DNA of 64,000 nt from Phascolarctobacterium sp. (GCA_030523325.1 JAUNIS010000007.1:217-64216); one strand, 5' to 3'; numbered from the stretch's first letter, positions 51,584 through 61,732 are shown. Notes: a model not told the origin generated them from the letters alone. Made by a program: numbers and translations.

Positions 51584-52768
51584 ATGAAAAAATCTTTAGT
51601 TCTTGCAATGGCTATGGCTCTTGGTGTTACCGCATCCGCTTACGCAGCTAATCCGTTCTCCGATGTTCCTGCTGGTCACTGGGCATACGATTCCATCTCC
51701 AAATTGGCAGCAGCTGGCGTAGTTGAAGGCTATCCTGATGGTTCCTTCAAAGGCGAAAACCTGATGACCCGTTATGAAATGGCTCAAATCGTTGCTAAAG
51801 CTATGGCTAAAGGCGCTAACGTTGACGCTCTTGCAGCTGAATTCGCTCAAGAACTCGATAACCTTGGTGTTCGTGTAGCTGCTCTCGAAAAGAAAGTTGA
51901 TAACGTAACCATCACTGGTGAAGTTCGTTACCTTTATGTTTCCAACCATGGAACTAACAGAAGTCACGAAAACAATCTTCGTTCCCGTCTGTATTTAGCT
52001 GGTAAGGTTAATGAAGATTGGTCCTACCATGCAATGGTACAAAACACCCAAGATTTTCACAACAATAAAGGTGAAGAAGGCGACATCAACTGGAAGGAAG
52101 CTTATGTAGACGGCAAGCTTGGTGGCTTGAAGATTACCGCTGGTCGTTATAATCCTTTAATTGCCCAAGGTAACGTTTATGATGAATTCTCCGAAGGTGC
52201 AGAGGTATCCTACGGCAGCAAATACAAACTGACTGGCTTTGTTGGTAAAGTTACCGAAGATATTTTTGATGACGTTCAAGGTGAATACAAAGCTTTAGAA
52301 GTTAATGCAGAGCTGGGCGAAAACGCAAGCTTGTTCGGTGGTGTATCTCAATTCGATTTGAAGACTGGTGGCGAAAAGATTGAAGACCAAGACGTATGGC
52401 ATGCAGGTTTGAATTTTAAATTTGGCGATTTCGATCTTACCGGTATGTATCTCTATGGTAGAAGAGATAAAGTAGATACTCACGGCGACGGCTTCGTAGT
52501 TAACCTTGCTTACAAGGGAGCAGAAGCTGACGAAAAGGGTTCTTGGGGTATCTTCGCGAACTACTACGATCAAGAAGCAGAGACCTATATTCTTCATACC
52601 ACCGATGCTGAATCCTTTACCGGTGAAGGCTTCAAGGGTTATGGCGTTGGCGTAAATTATGCATTCGCTAAAAATATTATCGGCACCGTTGCTTACTATG
52701 ATACCGAAAGCAAATCAACTTCCGACAAGAGCCACAAGCTTTGGACCGATATTACCTTCACTTTCTAA
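51584..52768 (+). CDS. SLH-domain outer-membrane porin A (OmpM-like)
   Basis: 394 residues from the ATG with GGAGG upstream. Signal peptide MKKSLVLAMAMALGVTASAYA, one S-layer homology domain (NPFSDVPAGHWAYDSISKLA ... MTRYEMAQIVAKAM), a short coiled coil (about 85-112), then a beta-barrel ending WTDITFTF with the C-terminal Phe needed for outer-membrane assembly. In Negativicutes such proteins tether the outer membrane to peptidoglycan-linked polymer and act as pores. The first 330 bp are almost identical to porin B. Confidence 0.92.
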   Translation: MKKSLVLAMAMALGVTASAYAANPFSDVPAGHWAYDSISKLAAAGVVEGYPDGSFKGENLMTRYEMAQIVAKAMAKGANVDALAAEFAQELDNLGVRVAALEKKVDNVTITGEVRYLYVSNHGTNRSHENNLRSRLYLAGKVNEDWSYHAMVQNTQDFHNNKGEEGDINWKEAYVDGKLGGLKITAGRYNPLIAQGNVYDEFSEGAEVSYGSKYKLTGFVGKVTEDIFDDVQGEYKALEVNAELGENASLFGGVSQFDLKTGGEKIEDQDVWHAGLNFKFGDFDLTGMYLYGRRDKVDTHGDGFVVNLAYKGAEADEKGSWGIFANYYDQEAETYILHTTDAESFTGEGFKGYGVGVNYAFAKNIIGTVAYYDTESKSTSDKSHKLWTDITFTF

Positions 52769-52799
52769 TTTAAAATTTTTAAATTAAGTGCAATTAAAC

Positions 52800-52845
52800 A
52801 GGTCGTACGATAAAGATTTAATCCTTATCGTACGACCTTACTTTT
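52800..52845. terminator. Terminator after porin A
   Basis: Perfect 14-bp stem AGGTCGTACGATAA/TTATCGTACGACCT followed by TACTTTTTATTTTT on the plus strand. Confidence 0.9.
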
Positions 52846-52876
52846 TATTTTTAATTTTAAAAATATTTTTCCAAAC

Positions 52877-52903
52877 AAAAAAGGATGTCCGAAGACATCC
52901 TTT
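52877..52903 (-). terminator. Terminator after the 192-aa periplasmic protein
   Basis: AAAGGATGTC/GACATCCTTT stem with a TTTTTTG tail on the minus strand. Confidence 0.85.
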
Positions 52904-52920
52904 GCTGAGCAAATAAACTA

Positions 52921-53499
52921 TTACCAACCGAATTTAACCGGGTCAGCTTTGAACTTCTTGTTGCCAAGAGCCTTATTCATTTGACGACGAACATTGTCTC
53001 TGAAGGATTCAATTTCAAAATTGCTACGAGCCATGGTAGCCATAGGAACCTTATTGTCATCGCGTACAGAAGTAGATTTAAACTTACCAGTCAAAGCATT
53101 ATAATATACAACTCTGCCTCTTAAATCCAAATACAAATAGTCCTCGATTTTACCCATAGTCATATCACTGCTCAGATTATCGAGTTGCATAGCAAAAATT
53201 ACATCAACGCCTGTTTGAGCAGCAATATTTTTTAAAGCTTGTTCAGTAGGAAGAGTACCTTCCGGTAAATTTTTATCTAACACCGCGGTCAATTCATCAC
53301 TATCAACCAAGGTGAAGCCTTCTACGTTATTAATGGCACGAACAGCAGCTGCATTATATGTTGCAGTAAGTTCTTCTTTATTTTCATAATCGGATTTATC
53401 AATAAGAGGAAGCAGAGCAACGGATGCAGCTTCTGCAAGGCAGGCTACGGAGAGGCAGCCAGCAGCCAATACGGACAAGAAGATATTTTTAGCTTTCAT
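52921..53499 (-). CDS. Exported protein, 192 aa, unknown
   Basis: Signal peptide MKAKNIFLSVLAAGCLSVACLAEAA, then SVALLPLIDKSDYENKEELT...YNAAAVRAINNVEGFTLVDSDEL. The VALLPL start and the helix-strand plan resemble CsgG-like or TolB-N-like periplasmic domains that read out parameters such as sigma/lipoprotein partners, but I cannot assign it. The gene follows porin B on the same strand with a terminator between. Confidence 0.7.
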   Translation of the reverse strand: MKAKNIFLSVLAAGCLSVACLAEAASVALLPLIDKSDYENKEELTATYNAAAVRAINNVEGFTLVDSDELTAVLDKNLPEGTLPTEQALKNIAAQTGVDVIFAMQLDNLSSDMTMGKIEDYLYLDLRGRVVYYNALTGKFKSTSVRDDNKVPMATMARSNFEIESFRDNVRRQMNKALGNKKFKADPVKFGW

Positions 53500-53523
53500 T
53501 AAGTATAAGCCTCCTTAAACTTT

Positions 53524-53560
53524 AAAAAAAGGGGATAGCAAGCTATCCCCTTTAATTTTA
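53524..53560 (-). terminator. Terminator after porin B
   Basis: AAAGGGGATAGC/GCTATCCCCTTT stem with TTTTTTTAAA on the minus strand. Confidence 0.85.
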
Positions 53561-53590
53561 GAACTATTACTAACCCTACGAGTACTAGAA

Positions 53591-54829
53591 TTAGAAAGTG
53601 AATACGAGTTGAGACCAGAGGGTTTCTTGGTGACCGTCTGCTTTGGTCTTCCATTCGGTGCTGTAGTATTCAACGCCAGCAACGATGTTCTTAGCGATGG
53701 TGTAGTAACCACCAACTGCCCAGCCTTTTTGACCTGCAGAACTGCTACCATCACTATGGTTCCAACCATTGGAAACCATGATGCCGTCTTCGATGTCGAT
53801 GTATTTAGCATTGATGCCCCAAGAACCAGGTTTAGCAGCTTTAGCGCCTTTAATAGCAACGCCAAGACCCCAACCTTGGTTGCCGTCGATAACATCGTCG
53901 TCAGAGTTCAGTTTGTACCAGTCGGCTAAGAATTTGAAATCTTTGTTAAGTTTAAGAGCTAAACCAACGTTGATGATTTCTTTATCAACAGCAATCTTGC
54001 CGCCATCATTGAGGTCATAGTAACCAACGTTCAGGGTTGCAATCTTGCCGAGGTCGCCTTTAACGTTAACTGCCCAGAAATCTCCGCCAGCGGACAGGTC
54101 GGAACCTATGCCAGTGCCAAGCATACCAGTAGCGTCAGCAAGTTTACCAACAGCAGCAGTCAATTGGATATCTTTACCGTATTGGATTTGGCCATAGTCT
54201 GCACGAGTATCATAGATTTCGCCGCCAAAGGAAAGAGCGGACAGAGCATTCCAAGAAGTGAAGCCAGAACGACCTGCACGAACTTTCAAGCCGCCGAGTT
54301 TACCATCAACATATGCACGTTGGAAACGAACGTCGCCTTCTTCACCTTTGTTGGAAGATTTGAAGTTTTGACGGTTTTCGAGCATTGCGGTGTATTTCCA
54401 GTCTTCGTTAACTTGGCCAGCAATCCAAAGACGAGTACGGAGCATATCAGCATCAGCACCGCCATTCAATTTTGCATAGTTGTAACGAACTTGACCAGTG
54501 ATCTTAACGTTGTCAACTTTCTTTTCGAGAGCTGCTACGCGAACACCAAGGTTATCGAGTTCTTGAGCGAATTCAGCTGCAAGAGCGTCAACGTTAGCGC
54601 CTTTAGCCATAGCTTTAGCAACGATTTGAGCCATTTCATAACGGGTCATCAGGTTTTCGCCTTTGAAGGAACCATCAGGATAGCCTTCAACTACGCCAGC
54701 TGCTGCCAATTTGGAGATGGAATCATATGCCCAGTGACCAGCAGGAACATCGGAGAACGGATTAGCTGCATAAGCGGATGCGGTAACGCCAAGAGCCATA
54801 GCCATTGCAAGAACTAAAGATTTTTTCAT
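53591..54829 (-). CDS. SLH-domain outer-membrane porin B (OmpM-like)
   Basis: 412 residues: the same signal peptide, SLH domain and coiled coil as porin A (residues 1-110 nearly identical), followed by a different barrel that ends LWSQLVFTF. It is on the opposite strand to porin A, so the shared 5' parts form an inverted repeat of about 330 bp. Preceded by TTGCAT-17-TATACT. Expected outer-membrane pore and tether. Confidence 0.92.
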   Translation of the reverse strand: MKKSLVLAMAMALGVTASAYAANPFSDVPAGHWAYDSISKLAAAGVVEGYPDGSFKGENLMTRYEMAQIVAKAMAKGANVDALAAEFAQELDNLGVRVAALEKKVDNVKITGQVRYNYAKLNGGADADMLRTRLWIAGQVNEDWKYTAMLENRQNFKSSNKGEEGDVRFQRAYVDGKLGGLKVRAGRSGFTSWNALSALSFGGEIYDTRADYGQIQYGKDIQLTAAVGKLADATGMLGTGIGSDLSAGGDFWAVNVKGDLGKIATLNVGYYDLNDGGKIAVDKEIINVGLALKLNKDFKFLADWYKLNSDDDVIDGNQGWGLGVAIKGAKAAKPGSWGINAKYIDIEDGIMVSNGWNHSDGSSSAGQKGWAVGGYYTIAKNIVAGVEYYSTEWKTKADGHQETLWSQLVFTF

Positions 54830-55020
54830 TTTGTTTTCCTCCTTCAGGAAATAATATATTTTTTATAAAACACCTAAGGAGTCCTCTCTAGATTTCTTGC
54901 TTAACCTTGCGCGTGTGTCCTTGTTTCCACTGCTATAAGCTTGATTTCTTTTGATTTTCCCGTGGTGATTTATACTAAATCTTGTGTAGACGGAGACCTG
55001 CTCAAACATCTACATTTGGT

Positions 55021-55049
55021 AGTATAGCATATTTGCAAAGAGAATGCAA
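55021..55049 (-). promoter_or_regulatory. Promoter of SLH porin B
   Basis: TTGCAT (55044-55049), 17 bp, TATACT (55021-55026), minus strand; leader about 190 nt. Confidence 0.65.
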
Positions 55050-55056
55050 GACAACA

Positions 55057-55100
55057 AAGGTAGTTTTTGAAAACTTTACAAAGTTTTCAAAAACTACCTT
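55057..55100. terminator. Perfect 21-bp inverted repeat after the autotransporter gene
   Basis: Arms 55057-55077 and 55080-55100 (start AAGGTAGTTTTTG) with a 2-nt centre. It lies between the autotransporter stop and the porin B promoter; likely terminator. Confidence 0.7.
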
Positions 55101-55187
55101 AAACGAAAGTGAATTTGTTAATAAATTAGCATTATTTTTAATCGCAAGTCTAAGGCTTACTCCTTCAATTGCTCATTGCGAATTATT

Positions 55188-58100
55188 TTAGAACTTCCAC
55201 TCAACCCCCGCCTTGCCGTACACGCTATGTCCATCTTTACGATAGATATCACTGCCCGCCATAAGGACAACGTCAAGCTTGTTCTTGGTGTGGAAAGTCA
55301 GGCCCGCACCGATAGTCAAGCTATCACGTCCGTGATTCTTCACATCCATATTCCAAGTACCACTAATCTCCTTAAAGCCTGCGGTAAGCGTGCCTGCTTT
55401 ACTTAATAGCTCATGGTTCCAGGAAGCCATTAAGTGAGCACTATAATCGCTGTCCTTGTCAAGCTTTTTCTGAGCCGTGCTCAGCTTCAAACCAACTAGA
55501 GTACGCAGGCTGTCGTATGTTTCACCATCAATATGCAGAGCAGCACTGCCGCTTTCATTAATGTTCGGTTGATGAGCAAAGCTATAGTCAACACCTGCAA
55601 AAGGTTTAACCTGCAGCTGACCAATACCAGTTGTATAAGCTGTGCCTACAGCAAGAGAGCCGCTCCAAGAAGTATAGTCGCTGTCATCGCTAAAGCCCTT
55701 GCCAATTGCCAGACTGCGATGCATGCGCATATCTTCAACGCCTAATCGAGCGAGTCCATAAGCACTTGCCTTGCCCCATTTATCCGGAGCATATTTTGTT
55801 TGCGCTCCTAAATATAAACCATCGCCTTTAAGATGGCCATTGGTCTTGCCCCTGGTACTCGTGTGAGCATAAGCTGCGTGATAGCCAACAGTCAGTCCGT
55901 CTGTGCCAGTTTTTTCGGTTAAAGCGAGGACGCCAGTTGCATGGCCATTATAACTATGTTGATTCGTATATTGAGTAAAAGGTGTCACGCTTGTCTTACG
56001 AACTACTCCGTCTTGTGCAGTACCTTTTGCATAGCCGTGAACACTTACGCTTGCACTATCTTTGGCATAAGCATTACCTACCGGACTCACACTGTCTTCG
56101 CTCAATACGAGTCCGTTGAGCAAATGATGAATGCTCTGAACATGAAGAGCTCCCATACCATAATTTTCACCGCTCAGCTCATGCAAGCTTTGACGAATCG
56201 CATTAGCACTGCCGCTAAAATCAAGAGCTTCGTAAACATCTTGGAGCCCATCGGGTGCATTGTTAGAATACGCATCTAAAACTTTAGCAACACCTAGTTC
56301 GATTTCATCTTGAGCAAGACTTGTATAAGCATCGTCCTTGTGCTTGAGCACAATATCGAAAATGCCGTTGTAAACGCCCTCGTTGTAACCTTTTAACGTA
56401 ACAAGCTCGAGAGTTGGAGCATCGCTTAAGTCTACACTATAGCCGTACTTGCCACTTACATAGAATCCATCCCCATCATTTTTTTCCAGGTTAATTTGTT
56501 CAAGCTCCTTAGATCCATCAGTTTTATAACGATACAATTCAAGCGTATTAATGGTAATTGTATTGTCGCTGCTATAATAACCTACGGTAGGTTTCAAACT
56601 ATAGTTACCAGCCATGGAAACCTCGCGTCCGTAAGAAATGCCTTTTCCGTCGAGACCTTCTTGAATGACAAGCTTATCACTTGCACCATCTACAGCAAAA
56701 TCGATAGCCAGGGTGCCGCTCTCGGTTTGTTTATAATTACCCGTAATCGTAACCTTGCCAAACTCCGAGCCATTGCCAATAGCCAAGGTGCCGCTGTTAT
56801 TAAATGTGCCAACGCCTTCAATATTATTAATAGTGTCTTTGGGTAAGTTATAGGTGCCTGCGCCCAATAAGGTTGCACCGCTCTTAATATTAACAACTCC
56901 AGCATTAGCCGTTTCGTTGTAAGTTAACTCGCCACCTACAACATTCATAACAAGACTATCTTTGCCGCTAATCTTACCACTATAAGTCATCTTGAAGTCG
57001 CTCATAGCCTTTTGATTTGCATCAGCACCAAAATTCAGTTGGATGCTACCGTCTTCACCTTCTGAGGGAAGCTGCACCAAGCCATCCGTATAAACCTTGC
57101 TAACATCATCACCAGGATAAATTTGCGCTAGATCAAGATTAGGGGACCAATTAGAAACAATGTCGCCACTAAGCACAGCGCCTTCCATAATATTAATGTT
57201 TTTTACAAGAGCATTCTCGCTAATATAAATAGCCGTGTCACCTTGCAGTGTGCCACTAATATTAACGTTTTGTACTAAAGCTCCTTTAATATCGTCTGGC
57301 AGCTCATCAGCCGTATAAGAAACCGCACCGGATTTCTTAACCTCACGAGACAAGTTAATATAAGAGCCCCTGTATTCTTTATCATTGCCAATTATATTAT
57401 TGCCAAAGTCAAAAGAGAGAGCCTTGCCGCTTGTACCTGTTGCTTCAACAGTGCCTTGAATATTCACCTCGTGGTTCTTACCGTAGGTTACAGCAACACC
57501 TAAGCCCTCAGCACCATTAGCCGTAACCTTGGTGCCTTCACCAATAGTAACCTTGCTATTGGCACCATCTACACGAATACCAATACTATAGTCACCATCA
57601 GCCAAAATATCCGCAGCTTGAGTTACATCAACATATTTGCCGTAAACATGCAGGCCCACGCCATATTTTTGACTGCTTGCCGTACCATTTACATAAGCAG
57701 TGCCAGCCTCATTGCGTTCATAATATGGGTTATTATTAGTATAGGTAAAAAGATTGCCCTCTTCCCCACTATTATAAATAGAATAACCAAAGAGTGCCTT
57801 GCGATCTAATTCATAGCCCATATCCTCGAGGGCTGCCAGCTCGGCTTCCATAGGCACGCCCCAGTTACGATAATTTTGATGGCTCTCTAAGCTGTTTTGC
57901 AGTTCAAAATGGCTCAAATCCAAACTATAAGTTGTTGCTTCTTCGTTTTCTTTTTCCAAACCATTAACAGGAATGCCCGGCACTGCTGCTACGGATGTAG
58001 TATTGTCAGCCCAAGCGATAAGAGCCTGCTTGCCATCGACAGTCAAAACATCCTTGACATTTGTTCCAGTAAAATATGCACCACTACGGCTTTCCTCTTC

Positions 58101-59024
58101 AGTGCCCTTAAGCACATAAAAATTATTCGTATCGGATTTATACTTCTCCTGGTCAGCTGCGTTAATCGCAATAACTTTACTATTTTTGTTGCTTGCAAGA
58201 ATTCCTATGGGTGTACCCTTGTAATCATAAATACCATTTACAAAAAATGTCAGCTTCGTATCTTCATCATCATCATTATCATTTTCCTCGGAAGGCTTCA
58301 GGGTATTAATATCGTATTCAAGATCGACCTGAGCATTCATACCCAAAGCGTGGAACATTTCATGAACAATAGTGGGCTGCAATTGAATATTAGTGCTTGC
58401 TGTAGGTAAAATGCGCAAGTCGTTAAAGCCCCAGTCACCTTGCTCAGGCACATCTATTTGAATAGTAGCAGCAGTATCATGGGAGTAGTCTTTTTGCTTA
58501 TAGTATCTGCCTAGCATTGTATCCATATTAGAGCCAGCATCTACCTCGTTGCTTGTACCACCAGCATTGCCGTCCTTGTCTGCTCTCCCTACAATTTCGA
58601 TTACAGGTGTACCGCTGTTAGCGCTGCCCAAAACGTAATACCAATAGCTTAAACCATTTTTCAAAGAAGCTTTTTCCGTATCCGTAAGCGAGCGACTAGC
58701 TGTGCCTTCCTTGAGCGTATTCTCCAATTTCTCGGTATATGTTTTAACCTTCTCATCTGTCAGGCTATTCTTGTTAAGTTCCGCTATTTGTTGATTAAGA
58801 TTTTCTGCAATTTGACACGAAACAGAACCAGAAGCTAAATATTTTAAACGCAAATAATCATTACCGTCAATACTAAAAACCTCTTCACTCTCATAGCTTG
58901 TAGGTGGAATAGTAATGCTAATACTTGCGGCATCAACCTTCGCACAATTAGTCCAGCTCATCGCACCGGTTAAAACACTTAAAGCGATGGCCGTTTTAAA
59001 AGCGTTCTTGCCAAATTTTTTCAT
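55188..59024 (-). CDS. Autotransporter with HExxH metalloprotease motif, 1278 aa
   Basis: Signal peptide up to about residue 33 (SWTNCAKVDA), an N-terminal protease-like domain with IVHEMFHALGM (His221, Glu222, His225), a beta-helix passenger (about 440-850, with many repeats of the NISGTL / VTANGAE kind), and a C-terminal autotransporter barrel (about 1000-1278) ending VEWKF. The zinc motif suggests a secreted peptidase; the third ligand may be the Asp in AQVDLEYD. An acidic insert (ENDNDDDEDT) follows. Most likely surface-displayed or released. Confidence 0.88.
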   Translation of the reverse strand: MKKFGKNAFKTAIALSVLTGAMSWTNCAKVDAASISITIPPTSYESEEVFSIDGNDYLRLKYLASGSVSCQIAENLNQQIAELNKNSLTDEKVKTYTEKLENTLKEGTASRSLTDTEKASLKNGLSYWYYVLGSANSGTPVIEIVGRADKDGNAGGTSNEVDAGSNMDTMLGRYYKQKDYSHDTAATIQIDVPEQGDWGFNDLRILPTASTNIQLQPTIVHEMFHALGMNAQVDLEYDINTLKPSEENDNDDDEDTKLTFFVNGIYDYKGTPIGILASNKNSKVIAINAADQEKYKSDTNNFYVLKGTEEESRSGAYFTGTNVKDVLTVDGKQALIAWADNTTSVAAVPGIPVNGLEKENEEATTYSLDLSHFELQNSLESHQNYRNWGVPMEAELAALEDMGYELDRKALFGYSIYNSGEEGNLFTYTNNNPYYERNEAGTAYVNGTASSQKYGVGLHVYGKYVDVTQAADILADGDYSIGIRVDGANSKVTIGEGTKVTANGAEGLGVAVTYGKNHEVNIQGTVEATGTSGKALSFDFGNNIIGNDKEYRGSYINLSREVKKSGAVSYTADELPDDIKGALVQNVNISGTLQGDTAIYISENALVKNINIMEGAVLSGDIVSNWSPNLDLAQIYPGDDVSKVYTDGLVQLPSEGEDGSIQLNFGADANQKAMSDFKMTYSGKISGKDSLVMNVVGGELTYNETANAGVVNIKSGATLLGAGTYNLPKDTINNIEGVGTFNNSGTLAIGNGSEFGKVTITGNYKQTESGTLAIDFAVDGASDKLVIQEGLDGKGISYGREVSMAGNYSLKPTVGYYSSDNTITINTLELYRYKTDGSKELEQINLEKNDGDGFYVSGKYGYSVDLSDAPTLELVTLKGYNEGVYNGIFDIVLKHKDDAYTSLAQDEIELGVAKVLDAYSNNAPDGLQDVYEALDFSGSANAIRQSLHELSGENYGMGALHVQSIHHLLNGLVLSEDSVSPVGNAYAKDSASVSVHGYAKGTAQDGVVRKTSVTPFTQYTNQHSYNGHATGVLALTEKTGTDGLTVGYHAAYAHTSTRGKTNGHLKGDGLYLGAQTKYAPDKWGKASAYGLARLGVEDMRMHRSLAIGKGFSDDSDYTSWSGSLAVGTAYTTGIGQLQVKPFAGVDYSFAHQPNINESGSAALHIDGETYDSLRTLVGLKLSTAQKKLDKDSDYSAHLMASWNHELLSKAGTLTAGFKEISGTWNMDVKNHGRDSLTIGAGLTFHTKNKLDVVLMAGSDIYRKDGHSVYGKAGVEWKF

Positions 59025-59123
59025 AATTTATTTCCTCCACGTATATTAATCTGCAAAAAAATGCTCATTTTCTACCGTTATTTATTCTCACATATTTTTA
59101 ACTTTTGTGCAAGAAAAAAACTT

Positions 59124-59378
59124 TTAAATTAACGTATATAAGACAAAATGCAAGAGCAGCATCAAGGGCACGCCCAACATAAACTTAAGATGCTTCGTCT
59201 TATGACGAACGAGCTGCATAGCCGCAAAGCCTCCGAAGGCACCACCAAGCAAACAAAGAAGTAAAAGCTGGGCCTCGGGTATACGCCAAGAGTGAGACTT
59301 CGCCTTAAACTTATCAAAAACAAAGGCAAAAAAGGTTACTATATTTATAATAAGGTAGTAAAGAAAAATTGTTTTCAT
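59124..59378 (-). CDS. DUF1294 membrane protein, 84 aa
   Basis: FDKFKAKSHSWRIPEAQLLLLCLLGGAFGGFAAMQLVRHKTKHLKF is the DUF1294 pattern: two to three short membrane helices joined by a basic loop. Function unknown. Confidence 0.9.
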   Translation of the reverse strand: MKTIFLYYLIINIVTFFAFVFDKFKAKSHSWRIPEAQLLLLCLLGGAFGGFAAMQLVRHKTKHLKFMLGVPLMLLLHFVLYTLI

Positions 59379-59449
59379 GATATATTCGCATTAAATAAAT
59401 TTACACCCAGCTAAATATGACGTGAACACTAATTTTTGTTGCTAAGGAA

Positions 59450-59665
59450 AGTTTTCGCAAAGCTTAGGACCTCTGCAAAAATTTTCTTCAGCAAAGTTTG
59501 ATGTACGTAGAGCTTAGATGTTTAACAATTTTTTGTAAAGCTTTCAATTTGCACAGAGCTTAAAGACTTAGAATTTTTTTGCAAAGCTTTCGATTTGCAA
59601 AAAACCTAGGAATTCAGCATTTTTTTGCAGAATCTTAGACTTACGCATAGCTTCATCACTAGCAA
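59450..59665. repeat. Imperfect tandem repeats, about 60-bp period
   Basis: Four loosely repeated units with TTTTTTGCAAAGCTTTCnATTT and AGAGCTTAnA. No gene is seen in 59379-59729. Confidence 0.5.
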
Positions 59666-59668
59666 AAC

Positions 59669-59724
59669 AAAAGACCGCAGGGCTTCGCGTTTAGAAGCTT
59701 CTAAACGCAAGAACTACGGCCTTT
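59669..59724 (-). terminator. Terminator after nrdG
   Basis: Long stem: inner perfect GCGTTTAGAAG/CTTCTAAACGC, outer AAAGnCCGnAG/CTnCGGnCTTT. Confidence 0.85.
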
Positions 59725-59729
59725 AAATT

Positions 59730-60263
59730 TTACATATCTTGAGTCAAATCCCAAAGCACAACATGGTCCGATTCAAGGGAAGCTTGCACGTCGATAACTC
59801 GTTGGTTAGAGCTACCGCGAAAACGCAGGGACGGATTCTTCAGCTCTTCAACAAATTCTCCATCCACGAGAACATCGATATAGGAAAGCATTTCCCTGGT
59901 AATATCCCAAGGACCAAGGCTACCCGTGAGCATATCCTTTTCAAAATCGTAACCACTATAACACCAAAGATCCTTTTCTGGATACATTTCTTTAAAACGA
60001 CGAATGAAAGGAAGCAATGTTTTTTGATTAGCAATTTCAAAAGGTTCCCCGCCTAAAAGAGACAAACCACGAATATAGTTCGGCTTGAGAAGAGCCAAGA
60101 TTTCGTCTTCGACCTCTTTAGTAAAAGGATTGCCATACATAAAGTTCCAGGTTTCTGGATTAAAGCAGCCCTTACAATGGTGAGTGCAACCACTTACAAA
60201 TAGCGAAATACGAATGCCAATACCATTGGCAATATCATTCTTTTTTATAGATGCGTAATTCAT
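59730..60263 (-). CDS. nrdG: Anaerobic ribonucleotide reductase activating protein
   Basis: 177 residues from the ATG with GAGG 9 nt upstream. Radical-SAM motif CTHHCKGCF and the SLLGGEPF segment are clear. NrdG generates the glycyl radical on NrdD. Separated from nrdD by the acyltransferase and a zinc-ribbon gene. The 314 bp upstream (60264-60577) show no gene. Confidence 0.93.
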   Translation of the reverse strand: MNYASIKKNDIANGIGIRISLFVSGCTHHCKGCFNPETWNFMYGNPFTKEVEDEILALLKPNYIRGLSLLGGEPFEIANQKTLLPFIRRFKEMYPEKDLWCYSGYDFEKDMLTGSLGPWDITREMLSYIDVLVDGEFVEELKNPSLRFRGSSNQRVIDVQASLESDHVVLWDLTQDM

Positions 60264-60577
60264 GCCTACTCGCCTCATTTCGATAAGTAAAACGGTGAAA
60301 GCATACATACTATCACCAACATATGAAATATTATATCTACTGCCAACTGCAAATGCAAGGATAACTTGTAAATTATTAATTCTTTTTCGTTTCACCCATG
60401 ATAAGTTACAAATTTTTCAAAAAAGCCTAGTAGCCACCAAATAATACTATGCTTGCAATTTTAAATTATGGTAAATTTAAAATAAATTGCAGTAAAACCA
60501 TGGCTAATACCAAGCTCGATATTTCTCGCTGTAAATTTTTTACTAGCAGGAAACGCAAGACCTACATACTAATGGGT

Positions 60578-61732
60578 TTATCCGCAAATTCCTCTTGTCT
60601 TAGACGCATTTTTCCATTTGTTTCTTAACATAATATAGGGTATTAAGATTAAACTTGTAACACCCAAAAGGATAAAAAAGTTGGTATTACACAAGACGGG
60701 ATCGTCAAGAGGTATAGGAACAGTTACGTAAGGATACCAGAATCCACCGACGTATTGCACAAACCACATAACCCATTCGTGAGTAATGAGAATCAGCAAG
60801 GAATTTTGACCGAAAAATCCTAGTAATTTCTTAATGCTGTCCTTGGACTTTAAGAAATTACAAAGAGTGAACAAAAAGAAAAACAGTGTCAAACCGCAAA
60901 TCGGAGCGTAAAAATAGCTCCAGGCCTGGAAGGGCCCCCATTTGCCTATCGGGAGATCATAAAGGTAATCTTCTAATAAATAAAAAACAAAAAGTAAGAC
61001 CATCGTTATCACAATTGTCGAGATTTTTGCAGATACCTTCGCATGCGTCAGTTTCCCTACGTTATATTCGGATAAGCATTTTCCGATTGTCAACACTCCG
61101 GCGAAACCAAAAATATTTGGCAGAATAAAAATCTTCGTTGTCATAGGGAAAAATTTCCCGTTCAGGCCCTGAAGATCAAGTATATAAAATATTGCTCCCA
61201 ACCCTAATAGCAAGAGAGCACTGAGGATTTGCATCTGGCGAGGCTTACCCACGAGAATATGTTGGACAGGGATAAATACAATATACGCCGCCGCTACCTG
61301 AAATAGATACCAGCATGACCATGTACCATAGAACATTTCATGAACTATGGGCGCATCTGAAAAAAGATGTACGCCCTGATAATGACACAGGATGGAAATA
61401 AGACCGTCGGCAAACCAACCCAAAGAACGTCCTGCTACGAGTACATAAACGATAAAATACACGATAAGCATGGGAATAGAATATAGATAATACTGGTCAA
61501 GTAAAGATTTGCACCGTTGCAATATTTCTTTGGCAACAGACTCTCCCTTGAACTTGTAGACGATACCAGAGGCCATCATAAACACAAACATAGAAGGCAC
61601 AGCCAAGGCAAGCATCATTTTGCCGACGCTTCCCCACAAACCTAGTGTACCGACCAAGAGTGAACAATGGAACGTCACGACAAAAGTAATTAACAGTCCT
61701 TTTATCATATCAAGCTCTTCTATTCTTTTCAT
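60578..61732 (-). CDS. Acyltransferase 3 family membrane protein
   Basis: 384 residues, about ten transmembrane helices. N-terminal RIEELDMIKGLLITFVVTFHC is the acyltransferase-3 start with the catalytic-site His. Such enzymes acetylate or succinylate surface polysaccharides. Start at ATG with AAGGTG upstream. Confidence 0.85.
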   Translation of the reverse strand: MKRIEELDMIKGLLITFVVTFHCSLLVGTLGLWGSVGKMMLALAVPSMFVFMMASGIVYKFKGESVAKEILQRCKSLLDQYYLYSIPMLIVYFIVYVLVAGRSLGWFADGLISILCHYQGVHLFSDAPIVHEMFYGTWSCWYLFQVAAAYIVFIPVQHILVGKPRQMQILSALLLLGLGAIFYILDLQGLNGKFFPMTTKIFILPNIFGFAGVLTIGKCLSEYNVGKLTHAKVSAKISTIVITMVLLFVFYLLEDYLYDLPIGKWGPFQAWSYFYAPICGLTLFFFLFTLCNFLKSKDSIKKLLGFFGQNSLLILITHEWVMWFVQYVGGFWYPYVTVPIPLDDPVLCNTNFFILLGVTSLILIPYIMLRNKWKNASKTRGICG

